Assembly (NCBI GenBank): GCA_027334165.1
Contig: DAHWXM010000006.1
Span: 1 to 37,941, forward strand
Reading direction: 5' to 3'
Length of the DNA: 37,941 nt
From: Microcaldota archaeon
GTDB lineage: Archaea; Micrarchaeota; Micrarchaeia; Micrarchaeales; CABMGC01
A program made the translations under genes and the position numbers. Within the stretch, counting starts at the first letter, position 1. Each line of letters starts with the position of its first letter. Below, piece by piece: positions 27,138 through 37,365 of this stretch. The notes below the pieces were generated by a model that searched no databases, was not told where the DNA came from, and saw only the letters and a program-made list of their open reading frames with translations.

Positions 27138-28409
27138 CTAGGGCTTGCGCCTTCCGAAAGCCCTGCTCGCGTAATTGGACAGTATAGGCACCTGCACGAC
27201 GAGCGAGAGGAACACTACCCCCAAAACCATTGCGGTAAGTGTTGAGACCTCGACGTTGTGAAGGGAAGTCGAGGACGCCAGTGTGGCCAGCAGTGCTATT
27301 GACAGGGCGCCGCGCACCCCTCCGAGAGTCGCCATGTTGCTCCACGAGAGGGGGATTTTCCTTTCGGGTCGGTTTGACAGGGCTAGCGTTGGATATACGA
27401 TAACTATGCGGGCTATCATGGTCGACAGGTAGGCTATAAGAATCAGCCCGGCAGCCTGGAAGAAGATGACCATGTTGGTCTCGAATCCTATGAAAAGGAA
27501 CGCGACGGTGTTGCCTATGAATGCGGCTATCTCCCAGAAGGAGAGGATCGAGCGCCTTACGGATTTGCGGATGGCACCGCTTGTCAGCGTGCTGTTTCCA
27601 AAGTACAGCCCCACCACAACCACGGCGAGCAGGCCTGACGCGCCGATCGCCGTGGCAAGAACGTACGAACCGTAGACGGCTGCCAGCGTGAGTATGGTCT
27701 CTGCAAGCTTGTCATCTATTCTTATGTGGATGCCCTTCATTACCCACGCAACGGCAAACCCTATAGCTGTGCCGGCAAGGAAGTTGTACAGGAATAGGTC
27801 TATGCCATTGAATATTGACGTGTACTTGAGCCCCACGGAAGACAGAAGTATCGTGAAAAGCACTATGGCCGTGGCGTCGTTGAAAGACGCTTCCATGTCC
27901 ATCATGGCGGATAGCCTCGCTGGTACACGTATGTGTCTGAACACCTGCAGCACCGTTATCGTGTCGGTAGGGGATATTATGACTGCGAATAGCAGCGCCG
28001 TGGGCAGCGGTATTCCGGCCAATTTCCATACGACAAGACTTGTGACGGTGGTGGACAGCAGCACGCCGAAAGTTGCAAGCGTTACGGAGGGCCGTATCAT
28101 TGCCCTGAGCTCCCTCTTTTTTATGTGCATCATGGCTTCGAAGAGCAGGGGAGGCACGATGAGTCCGACAAACAGCCCGCTTTCGACCATTTGGCCGTAT
28201 ATCGACTGCATCCATTGCACCGACGTTTGCAGGGTCTCTGATATCGGATTTGGGATAAGTGCGGCAAGGGGAAGGGCGGTGATCGCGATGCCGATGAATA
28301 CCAGAACAAGGGTGTATGGGACCTTGAATCGCAGGGCTATGAGTTGCGCGGCCACCATCAGCGTTAGGAAGAGCGTGAGCGTTATTTCTATAGTAGCGTA
28401 AATCACCAT
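27138..28409 (-). CDS. Na+/H+ antiporter (CPA1/NhaP-like)
   Basis: VGLIVPPLLFEAMMHIKKRELR, ISPTDTITVLQVFRH, MDMEASFNDATAIVLFTI, MATLGGVRGALSIALL. Start likely MVIYATIEI at 28409. Confidence 0.9.
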   Translation of the reverse strand: MVIYATIEITLTLFLTLMVAAQLIALRFKVPYTLVLVFIGIAITALPLAALIPNPISETLQTSVQWMQSIYGQMVESGLFVGLIVPPLLFEAMMHIKKRELRAMIRPSVTLATFGVLLSTTVTSLVVWKLAGIPLPTALLFAVIISPTDTITVLQVFRHIRVPARLSAMMDMEASFNDATAIVLFTILLSSVGLKYTSIFNGIDLFLYNFLAGTAIGFAVAWVMKGIHIRIDDKLAETILTLAAVYGSYVLATAIGASGLLAVVVVGLYFGNSTLTSGAIRKSVRRSILSFWEIAAFIGNTVAFLFIGFETNMVIFFQAAGLILIAYLSTMIARIVIVYPTLALSNRPERKIPLSWSNMATLGGVRGALSIALLATLASSTSLHNVEVSTLTAMVLGVVFLSLVVQVPILSNYASRAFGRRKP

Positions 28410-28515
28410 GGAAATCGTGCCTAGCTCTGGTCCATAGGTACTATTCCACACACAATATAAATACCGTTGCTGAAACAAGGTATAATAATGCCTTTGAGGC
28501 AATAGTATAGATTCT

Positions 28516-29028
28516 ATGAAGGCAAAGACTATCGCACTCGCCATCGTATTGATAGCGGCAGCGGCAGTTGCGCTTTATGCGGCGCACTCCGCACTAGCGA
28601 CCCCTACGGTAAAGAGCGGGGACAGCGTATCCGTCTACTTCACAGGAGCGTACACGAACGGAACCGTCTTTGACTCAAACATCGGTGGCCCGCTGTTCAA
28701 CTTCACCGTTGGCGCGAGCCAGGTTATACCGGGATTCGACCAGGCCGTCGTGGGCATGAAGCTAAACCAGACCAAGACGGTGACGATAACCCCTAGTGAG
28801 GGCTACGGCAGTGTCAACCCCACTCTGATAGTGAGCCTACCGATAAAGGAGTTCGGGAATCAGACCATAAAGTCTGGCGAGGTGTTCACACAGACGGCTG
28901 CCAATGGACAGCAACTGAGCGGCAGGGTTGTCGCATTCAACAGCACCAACGTGACTCTAGATTTCAACCCGCTGCTCGCCGGCCAGACACTCATGTTTAC
29001 GATACGCGTGGTAAGGATATCTGGTTGA
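28516..29028 (+). CDS. FKBP-type peptidyl-prolyl cis-trans isomerase with N-terminal anchor
   Basis: VKSGDSVSVYFTGAYTNGTVFDSN...VIPGFDQAVVGMKLNQTKTVTITPSEGYGSVNP. Confidence 0.93.
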   Translation: MKAKTIALAIVLIAAAAVALYAAHSALATPTVKSGDSVSVYFTGAYTNGTVFDSNIGGPLFNFTVGASQVIPGFDQAVVGMKLNQTKTVTITPSEGYGSVNPTLIVSLPIKEFGNQTIKSGEVFTQTAANGQQLSGRVVAFNSTNVTLDFNPLLAGQTLMFTIRVVRISG

Positions 29029-29117
29029 ACCGCGCGCTTGGCTTAGCGTTGGAATGTATGAATCGAGGGATAGCGCAAGCGTTATAAAATCCCATACCCG
29101 TAGAATGAATAGGGGAT

Positions 29118-29519
29118 TTGATGAAGGGATTCAGGTCTAACATAGAGAGGGATACACTGCAGAACGAGGACTTCAGGCGCGTGCTTTACACGGGCAAGCA
29201 CAGCCAGCTTGTCCTGATGAGCCTGCTTCCGGGGGAGGAGATAGGCGAGGAGGTGCACGAGACCGTTGACCAGTTCTTCAGGTTTGAGAAGGGAGAGGGA
29301 GTGGTGTCCATAGACGGGGTGCAGAGCAAGGTGAGGGACGGGGATGCCGCGATAGTGCCGTCAGGAGCACGACACAATGTCATCAACACGTCCAAGGCGG
29401 AAAAGCTGAAACTCTACACGATATACTCGCCTCCGGAACATGCGGACGGAACCGTCAGGAAAACCAGGGCGGATGCATTAAGATCCCCGGAGGAATTCGA
29501 CGGCAAGGCCACGGAATAG
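29118..29519 (+). CDS. cupin-domain protein
   Basis: LLPGEEIGEEVHETVDQFFRFEKGEGVVSIDGVQSKVRDGDAAIVPSGARHNVINTS. Confidence 0.9.
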   Translation: MMKGFRSNIERDTLQNEDFRRVLYTGKHSQLVLMSLLPGEEIGEEVHETVDQFFRFEKGEGVVSIDGVQSKVRDGDAAIVPSGARHNVINTSKAEKLKLYTIYSPPEHADGTVRKTRADALRSPEEFDGKATE

Positions 29520-29532
29520 GCATCACGCACGG

Positions 29533-30066
29533 TCAGTGTGCGTTCGGCGCCTTGGCTGCCAAATGCTCCTTGTACTTCCTGTAGATGTGAGTGGACTCTC
29601 CAGCAAGGAGCCCGGTTGAGAATGCGAGCAGCAGATTGACCGCGAGCTGCGCGAGAGACAACGCCGGAAACGCCATCTCCAATAGAACGCGGCCTGAATA
29701 CGCGGCCAGCCAGAACACCATCACGTACGGGGCACGCTTGTAGTGCACCCCGTTCTCCTTGTCAAAGAATTCTGTGCTGCCACCGTACCTGAACCCGGCA
29801 GCAAGGCCGACCAGGATCAACAGAACGCTGACCGTTATTTCCATGTAGAGATTGGAACCGTTGTAATAGAAAATGTAGAACAGGGTCAGCAACAGATATA
29901 TTGCGGGAAGACGCGCAATGCGTGATACACTGAAGCGCGTTCCCCTGCTCCCCCGGTATAGCCTTGCGGTTACGAGCACGACGATGGCCAGTAGAAAGAT
30001 GCCGCTTGACCACGTGTTTGCAGTAGCGGGATTTGCGGGTGATGCCTGAAGCAGTGTGTTGAACAT
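29533..30066 (-). CDS. multi-TM membrane protein, unknown function
   Basis: Several hydrophobic helices; TATA-like AGGTATATAAAAATG upstream on minus strand (~30120). Confidence 0.55.
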   Translation of the reverse strand: MFNTLLQASPANPATANTWSSGIFLLAIVVLVTARLYRGSRGTRFSVSRIARLPAIYLLLTLFYIFYYNGSNLYMEITVSVLLILVGLAAGFRYGGSTEFFDKENGVHYKRAPYVMVFWLAAYSGRVLLEMAFPALSLAQLAVNLLLAFSTGLLAGESTHIYRKYKEHLAAKAPNAH

Positions 30067-30261
30067 TTAGTCATTCCAGCATTGATTTTGGGCCTTTGTT
30101 ATTGTTTTCGTTTTGCATTTTTATATACCTTTGTTGTACGGTTTCCGACTGGCAGATTGGGGCGCAAAGTCTTCCGCTCATGGAGTTAGTGCGAATGCGG
30201 GCTTGCGGCGCTGCATAGGGGCATTAATAAATGCGCGCTGGATTAGGATACATGTGGGGCA

Positions 30262-30951
30262 ATGACGAAGGATGCGCTTGTGGTAGAGGGCCTTGGCGTG
30301 AAGGCGCACGGGCGCGCGATACTCGAGAATGTAAGTTTTTCGGTAAGAAGGGGGTCAACGCTCGCGATAGTGGGCCCGAACGGCGCCGGCAAGACGATGC
30401 TGCTTAAGGCACTTCTCGGGGTCGTCCCGCACGAAGGCACGATCAGATGGCTTGATGGAACGGTGAGAGGTTACGTGCCCCAGAGCCTGGTTTCCACAGA
30501 TCTCCCGATATCCGTTGGCGAATTTCTGGGTCTGAAGTGCGGCGATGACCCAAGGAAGTGCATGGGATACGTTGGTCTTGGCGGAGGGCTGCTGGCGCAA
30601 CCTCTCGGATCGCTTTCTGGGGGACAGCTGCAGCGCGTGCTGATAGCGTGGGCCCTGGTCGGCCAGCCGGACACGCTGCTCCTTGACGAGCCCACTTCCG
30701 GAGTGGATATTGGCGCTGAAGAGCCGATATACCAGAGAGTCACGGGACTGAAGAAGAGATTGGGGATGACCGTGCTGCTCGTGACGCACAACGTGCACGT
30801 GGTTCTTCACTATTCTGATTACGTGATGGCGCTGAACAGGAAGGTGATTTTTCATGGGAAGACAAGCGGCATTTCCGGCTCGATGCTGCTGAACATGATG
30901 TACGGGGGGAAACACATGATGCCGCGGGAGACGCACGCGAGGCTGAGATAA
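30262..30951 (+). CDS. ABC transporter ATP-binding protein (zinc/manganese-type)
   Basis: IVGPNGAGKTMLLKALLG, PLGSLSGGQLQRVLIAWALVGQPDTLLLDEPTSGVD, LLVTHNVHVV. Confidence 0.92.
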   Translation: MTKDALVVEGLGVKAHGRAILENVSFSVRRGSTLAIVGPNGAGKTMLLKALLGVVPHEGTIRWLDGTVRGYVPQSLVSTDLPISVGEFLGLKCGDDPRKCMGYVGLGGGLLAQPLGSLSGGQLQRVLIAWALVGQPDTLLLDEPTSGVDIGAEEPIYQRVTGLKKRLGMTVLLVTHNVHVVLHYSDYVMALNRKVIFHGKTSGISGSMLLNMMYGGKHMMPRETHARLR

Positions 30952-30954
30952 GCG

Positions 30955-31743
30955 ATGTCTGGCATTTACTACGCATTGATCGTCGGTATGTTCGTAGGGG
31001 CAGCGGCAGGGTATCTGGGCTCCATAATGGTGTCTAGGAGAATGGCCCTGGTAGGGGATGCGCTCTCCCACGTGGCGCTGCCTGGCCTGGCGCTCGGAAT
31101 ATTGTTCGGATTCGATCCGTTTGTCGGTGCCTTTGCACTTCTTGCCGTAACAGTGATAGTCACATGGTACATACAGAAAACCACGGCGCTTGCAATGGAG
31201 GCCATCATAGGGGTGCTGTTCGTGCTCGCGCTGGCGATAGGCATACTGATAACTCCGCAGGTAGATCTGCTCGAAGCGCTGTTTGGGGATGTGGCCAACG
31301 TTACCTCACTGGATGCGGCCGTGACGATACTGATAGCTACGGCCATAGTGCTCATCGCGCGGGCCATATACGGCAAGTTGGTCTTGGCCATGATATCCGG
31401 GGACCTTGCGACGTCGAGCGGCATAAACGTCAACGGCATAAACCTCGTATACCTTCTCCTTGTGGCCGCGGTGGTGGCGATAGGGATAAAGGAGGTGGGA
31501 ACGCTTCTTGTCGGAGCCGTAGTCATCGTTCCCGCGGCCGCGGCCAGGGTTATATCAAGAACGCTTAGGGAATATGCCTTAGTGAGTTCGGCATTCGGTG
31601 CGACGAGCGCGATTTCCGGAATAGCTATATCGAATTACGTTGGCATGCCTGCTGGGCCCCTGGTGGTGATAGTCGGTGCCGCGGTGTTTGCGGCCTGCAT
31701 GCTTGCGGGGAAGACCTTGCATATCGGCAAGTACGTCGGATGA
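30955..31743 (+). CDS. ABC-3 family metal permease (ZnuB/MntC-like)
   Basis: GYLGSIMVSRRMALVGDALSHVALPGLALG, EALFGDVANVT, GTLLVGAVVIVPAAAARVIS. Confidence 0.92.
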   Translation: MSGIYYALIVGMFVGAAAGYLGSIMVSRRMALVGDALSHVALPGLALGILFGFDPFVGAFALLAVTVIVTWYIQKTTALAMEAIIGVLFVLALAIGILITPQVDLLEALFGDVANVTSLDAAVTILIATAIVLIARAIYGKLVLAMISGDLATSSGINVNGINLVYLLLVAAVVAIGIKEVGTLLVGAVVIVPAAAARVISRTLREYALVSSAFGATSAISGIAISNYVGMPAGPLVVIVGAAVFAACMLAGKTLHIGKYVG

Positions 31744-31754
31744 CATGCTCCCGC

Positions 31755-33084
31755 TTACCCTTCATGCGGCTCATGGAGCTTGCTGTCGAAGCGCGTGAGG
31801 TTCCTCCTGTCTATGAAACCGTAGACAAGGATCCCTGAAACCGGGAGCGCAAGGCCGAGAACCATGCCGGTCATGTCGAACTGGGACAGCAAGAGCAGGC
31901 ACGACGCTACGCCGAGCAGCGCGGTTACGGAGAACCAGCCCACGTTCAACGGAGCCCTGAACGGACGTTTCAGGCTTGGTGCCACGCGTCTCAGATGCAG
32001 CAGCGATATGTTTATTATGGCAAAAACGAACAGCGAGCCGAAGCTCGTTATCTCCGCTATGGTGCTTATGTTTCCGAGCGCTAGGAAGAGAAGGGCTACG
32101 ACCAGCGCAGATATCGAGGCCACGTAAGGCGCGTGCGCGCGGTTCAGCCTGCCGAGAGGTGACGGGAGTGCCTTGGCGCGTGACATCCCATAGATTATCC
32201 TGGACGAAACTATGAGCAGGACAAGCGCGGTGTTGAACGTCGTTAGAAGCGCGAATGCTGTGAGGAGCATTGAGAATCCGCCCCCGAGTGTCGATGATAC
32301 CGCGAACGACAGCGGAGCCTTTGCAATGGAGAGCTGCTGCCACGGAACCAGACTCACGGCAGCCACGCCGACAAGCACGTACAGCACCGTCGAGATGAGC
32401 AGCGATATCAAAAGGCCGAGCGGTATCAGCCTCTCGGGGTTCTTTGTCTCCTCGGCGAGATTCGTTATGTTATCGAAGCCTATGAACGCGAAAAACACCA
32501 GTATGGAAGCGGCGACAACACCGGACATGCCCGTAGGGGAGTAAGTGTAATCAACGGTGCCGAACTTGCCTATACCAGCGCCAACCACTATGATGAGTCC
32601 GAGAACCGCTATTATGCTGAGAATGGTGTTGACCTTAAGCGAGCTCTTTATGCCGCTTATGGCTATCACGGTGAGTGCGACCAGAAGACATGCCGCTACT
32701 GGGAGTATCGGAAGCCCGGTCACGCTCTGCATGTATCTCGCGAAGCCCATGGACACAGTGCTGGCCGCCACTATCTCGGTCATCAGCATGGTCCATTCTA
32801 TGAGGAAGGAGAACGAGCGCCTTCCGTACGCCTTGCCGACGTACGTGTACTCGGAAGCCGCCTTAGGGTATGTCGATCCTAACTCCGCGTAAGAGAGCCC
32901 GGTGAACAGCGCAGCGACTGCGCCGATAACGAAGGCAAGCCAGACGGCGTTGCCAGCAAGGCCAGACGCGACACCTGCGAGCACGTATATTCCCGCGCCT
33001 ATGATGTTTCCTATGCCGTACGTAACGAGCTGAAAAAGCCCAGCCTCTCGCTTCAGTTCCGTTGCAACACCACGAATAACTTGA
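31755..33084 (-). CDS. APC-superfamily amino-acid permease; true start upstream of annotated ATG 32984 and unresolved (5' coordinate approximate)
   Basis: 12-TM APC pattern; reading frame continues upstream of 32984 as TELKREAGLFQLVTYGIGNIIGAGIYVLAG. Confidence 0.88.
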
Positions 33085-33125
33085 GAGTGAAAGCTCTTTA
33101 AAGAGATTGGCGCCCCGGCAAGGCC

Positions 33126-34883
33126 TCACTCGAGCAGATGCGGCACGCTTCCGGAGCCGCGCTTCACGCTGCGCAGCGTCTGTTCCGTAGATCTTCTAGT
33201 CCTTGCTGCCCTGTAGTATGAAAATTCGTCGCGGGTCCCAAGAGCTATTAGGTCTATGACCATCCCGTTTGAGCTCCTGCCGGTTCTGCCAGTCCGTTGT
33301 ACCGATGCAATGCCAGTGCTAACCTGGTCGTAGTTGATCACGTTAGCCTCCGGAAGGTCCAATCCCTCCTGGCCCGCGCGCGTCGATACGAGTATGCGCG
33401 TGGCACCAAGCCCGAAGTCCGCTATTGCCTTTTCCTGATCCTTTCCGCTCACGCCACCGCTCTTTCCAAGGAGCAGGGATGCGCCCGCGCCAAGCGATTC
33501 TGCTGTTGATGCAAGCAGGCGCGCCTGTTCGCGAAATTCGGTAAAGACTATGAAGCGCTTTTCTGGGTACTGTCGCAATGTCTCATTGAATATGCGCAGC
33601 TTGGGATTCTCCATTTCCTGATTGTAGTTGTCGCGCAGGTACTCGTACATTATTAGGAACTTCCTGTTTGCGCGGATCCGCTCCCTGAAAGATTTCTCGG
33701 TGTTGGCCTGGCGGCCGCCTGACGTCCTTTCGACATGCCGCAATGTCCCCTCTATGCTTTTCAGCGCGGTCGAAATGCTCTGTGTCTCAAACAGGTTCAG
33801 GAGGTTGTAGTAGAACATTAGTTCAGAGTGTAGTGAAAGCGCGTGCGCGGCCTTCTTCTCCTTCTCGTTGAGCAGATGATAAGGCTTTTTCCGTATGCCT
33901 GGCACTGTTTCCAATATCGCGGAGTGTATGGTATCTAAGCGCGAATACCTCATGAGTCTCGATGCGTCGTCCAGGGAGGATACCGCACGCACGTTGCTCG
34001 CATGCATTACTTCCGAAAGTCCCGGATCGCCGCGCGCCGAGTCTGGAAGCATGCGCATCGCCTCCAGTTCCACCAGCGCGTCGAATGAGAGCTCGGTAAG
34101 CCGCGTGCGTATGTGCGTGAATATGCGCGGGAGCCTTACCTCCTTCCGCACGCGCATCACTTCAGGCAGGTATCGCGCTACCGCGCCATCGTTCCTCGAG
34201 TATATCTCTATGTTGTTTATCCCGAGGTTCCTCATCACAGTCTCTATCTTGCCGTAATCGTCCCCTGGTAGTGCGGTTAGCGCAAGCACCGGCTTTTCTG
34301 CGGCGAGGGCCGCACGGGCTACGCGGTTGTGGGAGTGATTGCCCACTGTGTGATGGCATTCGTCTATTATCACAAGCGATATCTTGCTGATGTCTATGCG
34401 GCCGGCCTCGATGTCGTTTGCAACGGCTTGGGATGTGCCGACCAGTATCGATGGATTCCTAGAGTATGCCCTCGCACGCGATTCCGGGCCGGCAGAGTCC
34501 CCGATGATTGTCGCTATGGAATCAGAAGGTACGTCGATGTGCTCCGTGAACTGCGCCGCCTGCTGCCTCGCGAGCGGGCCTGTGGGAGCGACGAATAGGA
34601 CCGGGCCGTCTTTGAGCTTGTGGCCGGCTGCCATTACTGCTATGAGTGTCTTTCCGGTGCCAGTTGGCAGCACCACGAGCGTTGATACTGGTTTCCCATT
34701 TTCTCCGATACCCAGGGCAGACTTTGCAACGGCTTCCTGATACTCGCGGGGCATGGTTCCGGCATCCATGAAATTGCTCGGCCTTGCGCTCTCTGGCGCG
34801 CCCCTGGCCAACGGCGTGAAAGTGCTTGAGAATAGATCCATCTGCCTCGGATCCGGCCGCCTTTTTTGCCTGACCGCTCGCAT
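33126..34883 (-). CDS. Hef/FANCM-like superfamily 2 helicase without nuclease domain; start likely ATG 34883
   Basis: LVVLPTGTGKTLIAVMAAG, VIIDECHHTVGN, FTEFREQARLLA...LVSTRAGQEGLDLPEANVINYDQVSTGIASVQRTGRTGR; TATA CTTTAAATAG upstream of 34883. Confidence 0.85.
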   Translation of the reverse strand: MRAVRQKRRPDPRQMDLFSSTFTPLARGAPESARPSNFMDAGTMPREYQEAVAKSALGIGENGKPVSTLVVLPTGTGKTLIAVMAAGHKLKDGPVLFVAPTGPLARQQAAQFTEHIDVPSDSIATIIGDSAGPESRARAYSRNPSILVGTSQAVANDIEAGRIDISKISLVIIDECHHTVGNHSHNRVARAALAAEKPVLALTALPGDDYGKIETVMRNLGINNIEIYSRNDGAVARYLPEVMRVRKEVRLPRIFTHIRTRLTELSFDALVELEAMRMLPDSARGDPGLSEVMHASNVRAVSSLDDASRLMRYSRLDTIHSAILETVPGIRKKPYHLLNEKEKKAAHALSLHSELMFYYNLLNLFETQSISTALKSIEGTLRHVERTSGGRQANTEKSFRERIRANRKFLIMYEYLRDNYNQEMENPKLRIFNETLRQYPEKRFIVFTEFREQARLLASTAESLGAGASLLLGKSGGVSGKDQEKAIADFGLGATRILVSTRAGQEGLDLPEANVINYDQVSTGIASVQRTGRTGRSSNGMVIDLIALGTRDEFSYYRAARTRRSTEQTLRSVKRGSGSVPHLLE

Positions 34884-35027
34884 GGATGCTGGTAGGCGGT
34901 TACTCCTATTTAAAGCATGGCTCTGCAAAAGGCGAGGGACGCAGGGCTTTTAATTGCGGAAACGTGCCGCACGGAATGCTTATTAAGAGTTGATTGGCAT
35001 GACACTCTGTTATTTCTTGGCGGTTAG

Positions 35028-36206
35028 ATGAAGGACTTTGGATTCAACTTCCTACTGGTGTCTCGTGCCCTCAGGAGCGTGGGCGTCATCTTCATGGCCC
35101 TCGCTGCGCCGCTGTACCTTTCTGGGCTTGGTGTCGGGGTAGTCGCCATAGGCGTAATATACCTGGGCATCACTGCCTTCAACGCGGCATTGGTGCTGAT
35201 ACTCGGCATGCTGGGCGACAGAATAGGCTTCAAGCCCATCCTGCTGATAAGCGAATCCATAACAGCGGTGAGCGCATCGGTGATAGGGCTCGACAGCGGG
35301 AGCATAATGTTGGTTGCGCTTGCGATGATTGCGGGGGACCTCGGAGGCACTGTCGGCGGGCTACGCGGATCATTTTCTCCGGGATCTACCGCATTGATAG
35401 CCAATAACTGGCGAGAGGATGAGGACAGGATAAAGAAGATCAGCAGGCTGACCACGGTCGGATCGCTGTTCAGCATACTTGGCAGCTCGCTCATGATACT
35501 GCACGGGTCGCTGCAGGGTTACGTCGGATCCTTGCAGGCCTTCAGGATACTCTTCCTCGTGTCTGCAGGCATGCTGTGGCTCTCGTTCGCGTGCCTGTTC
35601 TTCGTTGGTGAAAACGTGCGGGTTAAGAAGACAACGAGGCTCATGAAGAAGTCCAGCTTCAGGTACATCGCAAGGGTGATAGTGGCAAACGCGATGAACG
35701 GCATAGGACTCGGGATATCGATACCGTTGCTACCGCTGTGGTTTGCGCTGAGGTTCCACGCCGGCACCGGAGAGATAGGCCTACTGTTCACAGCGGCAAA
35801 TGCGCTCACCGCGGCCGGAGCGTACACCGCCGGGATAATAAGGAATCGGTTTGAGATGGTGCGCCTTGCCGGATACACCAGAAGCATGAGCGGGGGGGTT
35901 CTCATGCTCATGGCATTCAGCCCTCTGCTCCCCATAGCCGCGGCATTTTACCTTTTAAGGCAGCTCGTTATGAGTCTTGGCGCGCCGGCGAGGTCTGCGG
36001 TGATGGTCAGAGGAGTTAACGCCGAGGACTACGGCACCGCGACCAGCTTTCAGGGGGTGGCTAACAGACTCTCCCAGGGCAGCTCCGGACTCAGCGGATA
36101 CCTGATGAGCATCTCCCTCCCTGCGCCGCTCTTCATAGGAGGCCTCTTCCAGGTCGCGGGAGGAATAGCCTATGCCAAGCTGCTCGGCAAGCCGAAACGA
36201 GAGTGA
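35028..36206 (+). CDS. MFS transporter
   Basis: 12-TM-like hydrophobic pattern, LILGMLGDRIGFKPILLISE MFS loop motif. Confidence 0.85.
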   Translation: MKDFGFNFLLVSRALRSVGVIFMALAAPLYLSGLGVGVVAIGVIYLGITAFNAALVLILGMLGDRIGFKPILLISESITAVSASVIGLDSGSIMLVALAMIAGDLGGTVGGLRGSFSPGSTALIANNWREDEDRIKKISRLTTVGSLFSILGSSLMILHGSLQGYVGSLQAFRILFLVSAGMLWLSFACLFFVGENVRVKKTTRLMKKSSFRYIARVIVANAMNGIGLGISIPLLPLWFALRFHAGTGEIGLLFTAANALTAAGAYTAGIIRNRFEMVRLAGYTRSMSGGVLMLMAFSPLLPIAAAFYLLRQLVMSLGAPARSAVMVRGVNAEDYGTATSFQGVANRLSQGSSGLSGYLMSISLPAPLFIGGLFQVAGGIAYAKLLGKPKRE

Positions 36207-36283
36207 ATCCGGCGCGCGGGCCAGATCCCGCCGGCATACCGTGGGGTTTTTAAAACAGTCTGAGATATATATCCGGCGATAAT

Positions 36284-36424
36284 ATGCAAGCATATTGCGT
36301 GAAATGCAAGGAGAAGCGTGAAATGAAGGACGCAAAGGAAGTGACCATGAAGAACGGAAAGAAGGCGGTAACGGGATTGTGCCCTGTCTGCGGGACGAAG
36401 ATGTTCAAGATTGGCGGAAAGTGA
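36284..36424 (+). CDS. small zinc-ribbon protein (DUF5679-like)
   Basis: MQAYCVKCKEKREMKDAKEVTMKNGKKAVTGLCPVCGTKMFKIGGK, read directly; below the ORF-track length cutoff. Confidence 0.8.
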   Translation: MQAYCVKCKEKREMKDAKEVTMKNGKKAVTGLCPVCGTKMFKIGGK

Positions 36425-36535
36425 CTTTCTGCCCCGCCGGGCGAGCCCGGTCCTTATTTTAATTTTATTTTGTTGCGCGCTTTGGCAGAGTGTAGCGCAC
36501 GCTAGCCGACAGCCTGACGAGCGGATGACGCAGGT

Positions 36536-36712
36536 TCAGAGCGGAAGCGCGGTCTCGTGCTCTTCGGCCTCAAAGTGCACCTTCGCGTGCGTGCCGTCGC
36601 AGAAAGGCTTGTGGCTCGAATGTCCGCATCTGCAGAACGCAAACTGTGTCTTGCCATCTATCACGACAAGATTTGGCCCGTTCTTGGTAGATTTGATTAC
36701 AACGTCTGGCAT
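36536..36712 (-). CDS. CDGSH iron-sulfur domain protein
   Basis: MPDVVIKSTKNGPNLVVIDGKTQFAFCRCGHSSHKPFCDGTHAKVHFEAEEHETALPL; CxC-x8-CDGTH signature. Below the ORF-track cutoff. Confidence 0.93.
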   Translation of the reverse strand: MPDVVIKSTKNGPNLVVIDGKTQFAFCRCGHSSHKPFCDGTHAKVHFEAEEHETALPL

Positions 36713-36780
36713 ATGTCACACAGTTGATACAACTCGCATGAAAGTAATAAAAAGCATTTGAATGCGAGGCCGGCCGCGGC

Positions 36781-37281
36781 TCAGTTGAGCAGCACCACGT
36801 ACAGGTTGAGCATCATGGCAACTACGACCCAGGATAGGTACGGAAGCAGCAACAGGCCGGACAGGCGAGATATCCTGAAGAACAGCACGGCATTGGCGGC
36901 TATCGCAACGAGCAGCGCGGCTATGCAAATCAAGCCGTAGAGTGGTGAATGCAGTCCGAAGAACAGCGCGGACCAAAGCACGTTGAGGAGCATCTGGATT
37001 GCGAATGTGAACATCGCCGGCACGATCGCTTCGGATTTTTTTCCACGCTCCAGCGCGAGATACAGCGATGCGCCTATCAGCGCAAACAGAGTCAGCCATA
37101 CTGGCGCGAATACCCAATTTGGTGGCGTAAAGGGTGGCTTGTGCAGCGACGCGTACCAGCCGCCTATTGCGGGAGCGGTAAACACTGTTCCGGCAGAGCC
37201 CACGATCTCTATGAGTGCCACGAGGCACACGAGCTTCAGCGGCTTTGAGACGCGCATCGCACCAACACATGTGCATTGCAA
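36781..37281 (-). CDS. tspO: TspO/MBR-family protein
   Basis: GWYASLHKPPFTPPNWVFAPVWLTLFALIGASLYL...MLNVLWSALFFGLHSPLYG...LPYLSWVVVAMMLNLYVVLLN. Confidence 0.92.
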   Translation of the reverse strand: MQCTCVGAMRVSKPLKLVCLVALIEIVGSAGTVFTAPAIGGWYASLHKPPFTPPNWVFAPVWLTLFALIGASLYLALERGKKSEAIVPAMFTFAIQMLLNVLWSALFFGLHSPLYGLICIAALLVAIAANAVLFFRISRLSGLLLLPYLSWVVVAMMLNLYVVLLN

Positions 37282-37365
37282 CTTAGGGATAAAAATCCTT
37301 CGCCAGGGGCGGGTGCGACAGACTTAAAAGGATTAACGGGGATATCTTGCGTGCCAGTGAGTTAG

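Noticed and set aside
26658-27245. 195-aa plus-strand ORF overlapping the antiporter fragments
   Set aside because: Alternative-frame reading of the Kef-like gene; not a hydrophobic or recognisable protein.
30130-30240. Possible ncRNA between the 29533-30066 gene and the ABC transporter
   Set aside because: The TATA at ~30120 reads better as the minus-strand promoter of 29533-30066; no convincing RNA fold or box motifs seen.
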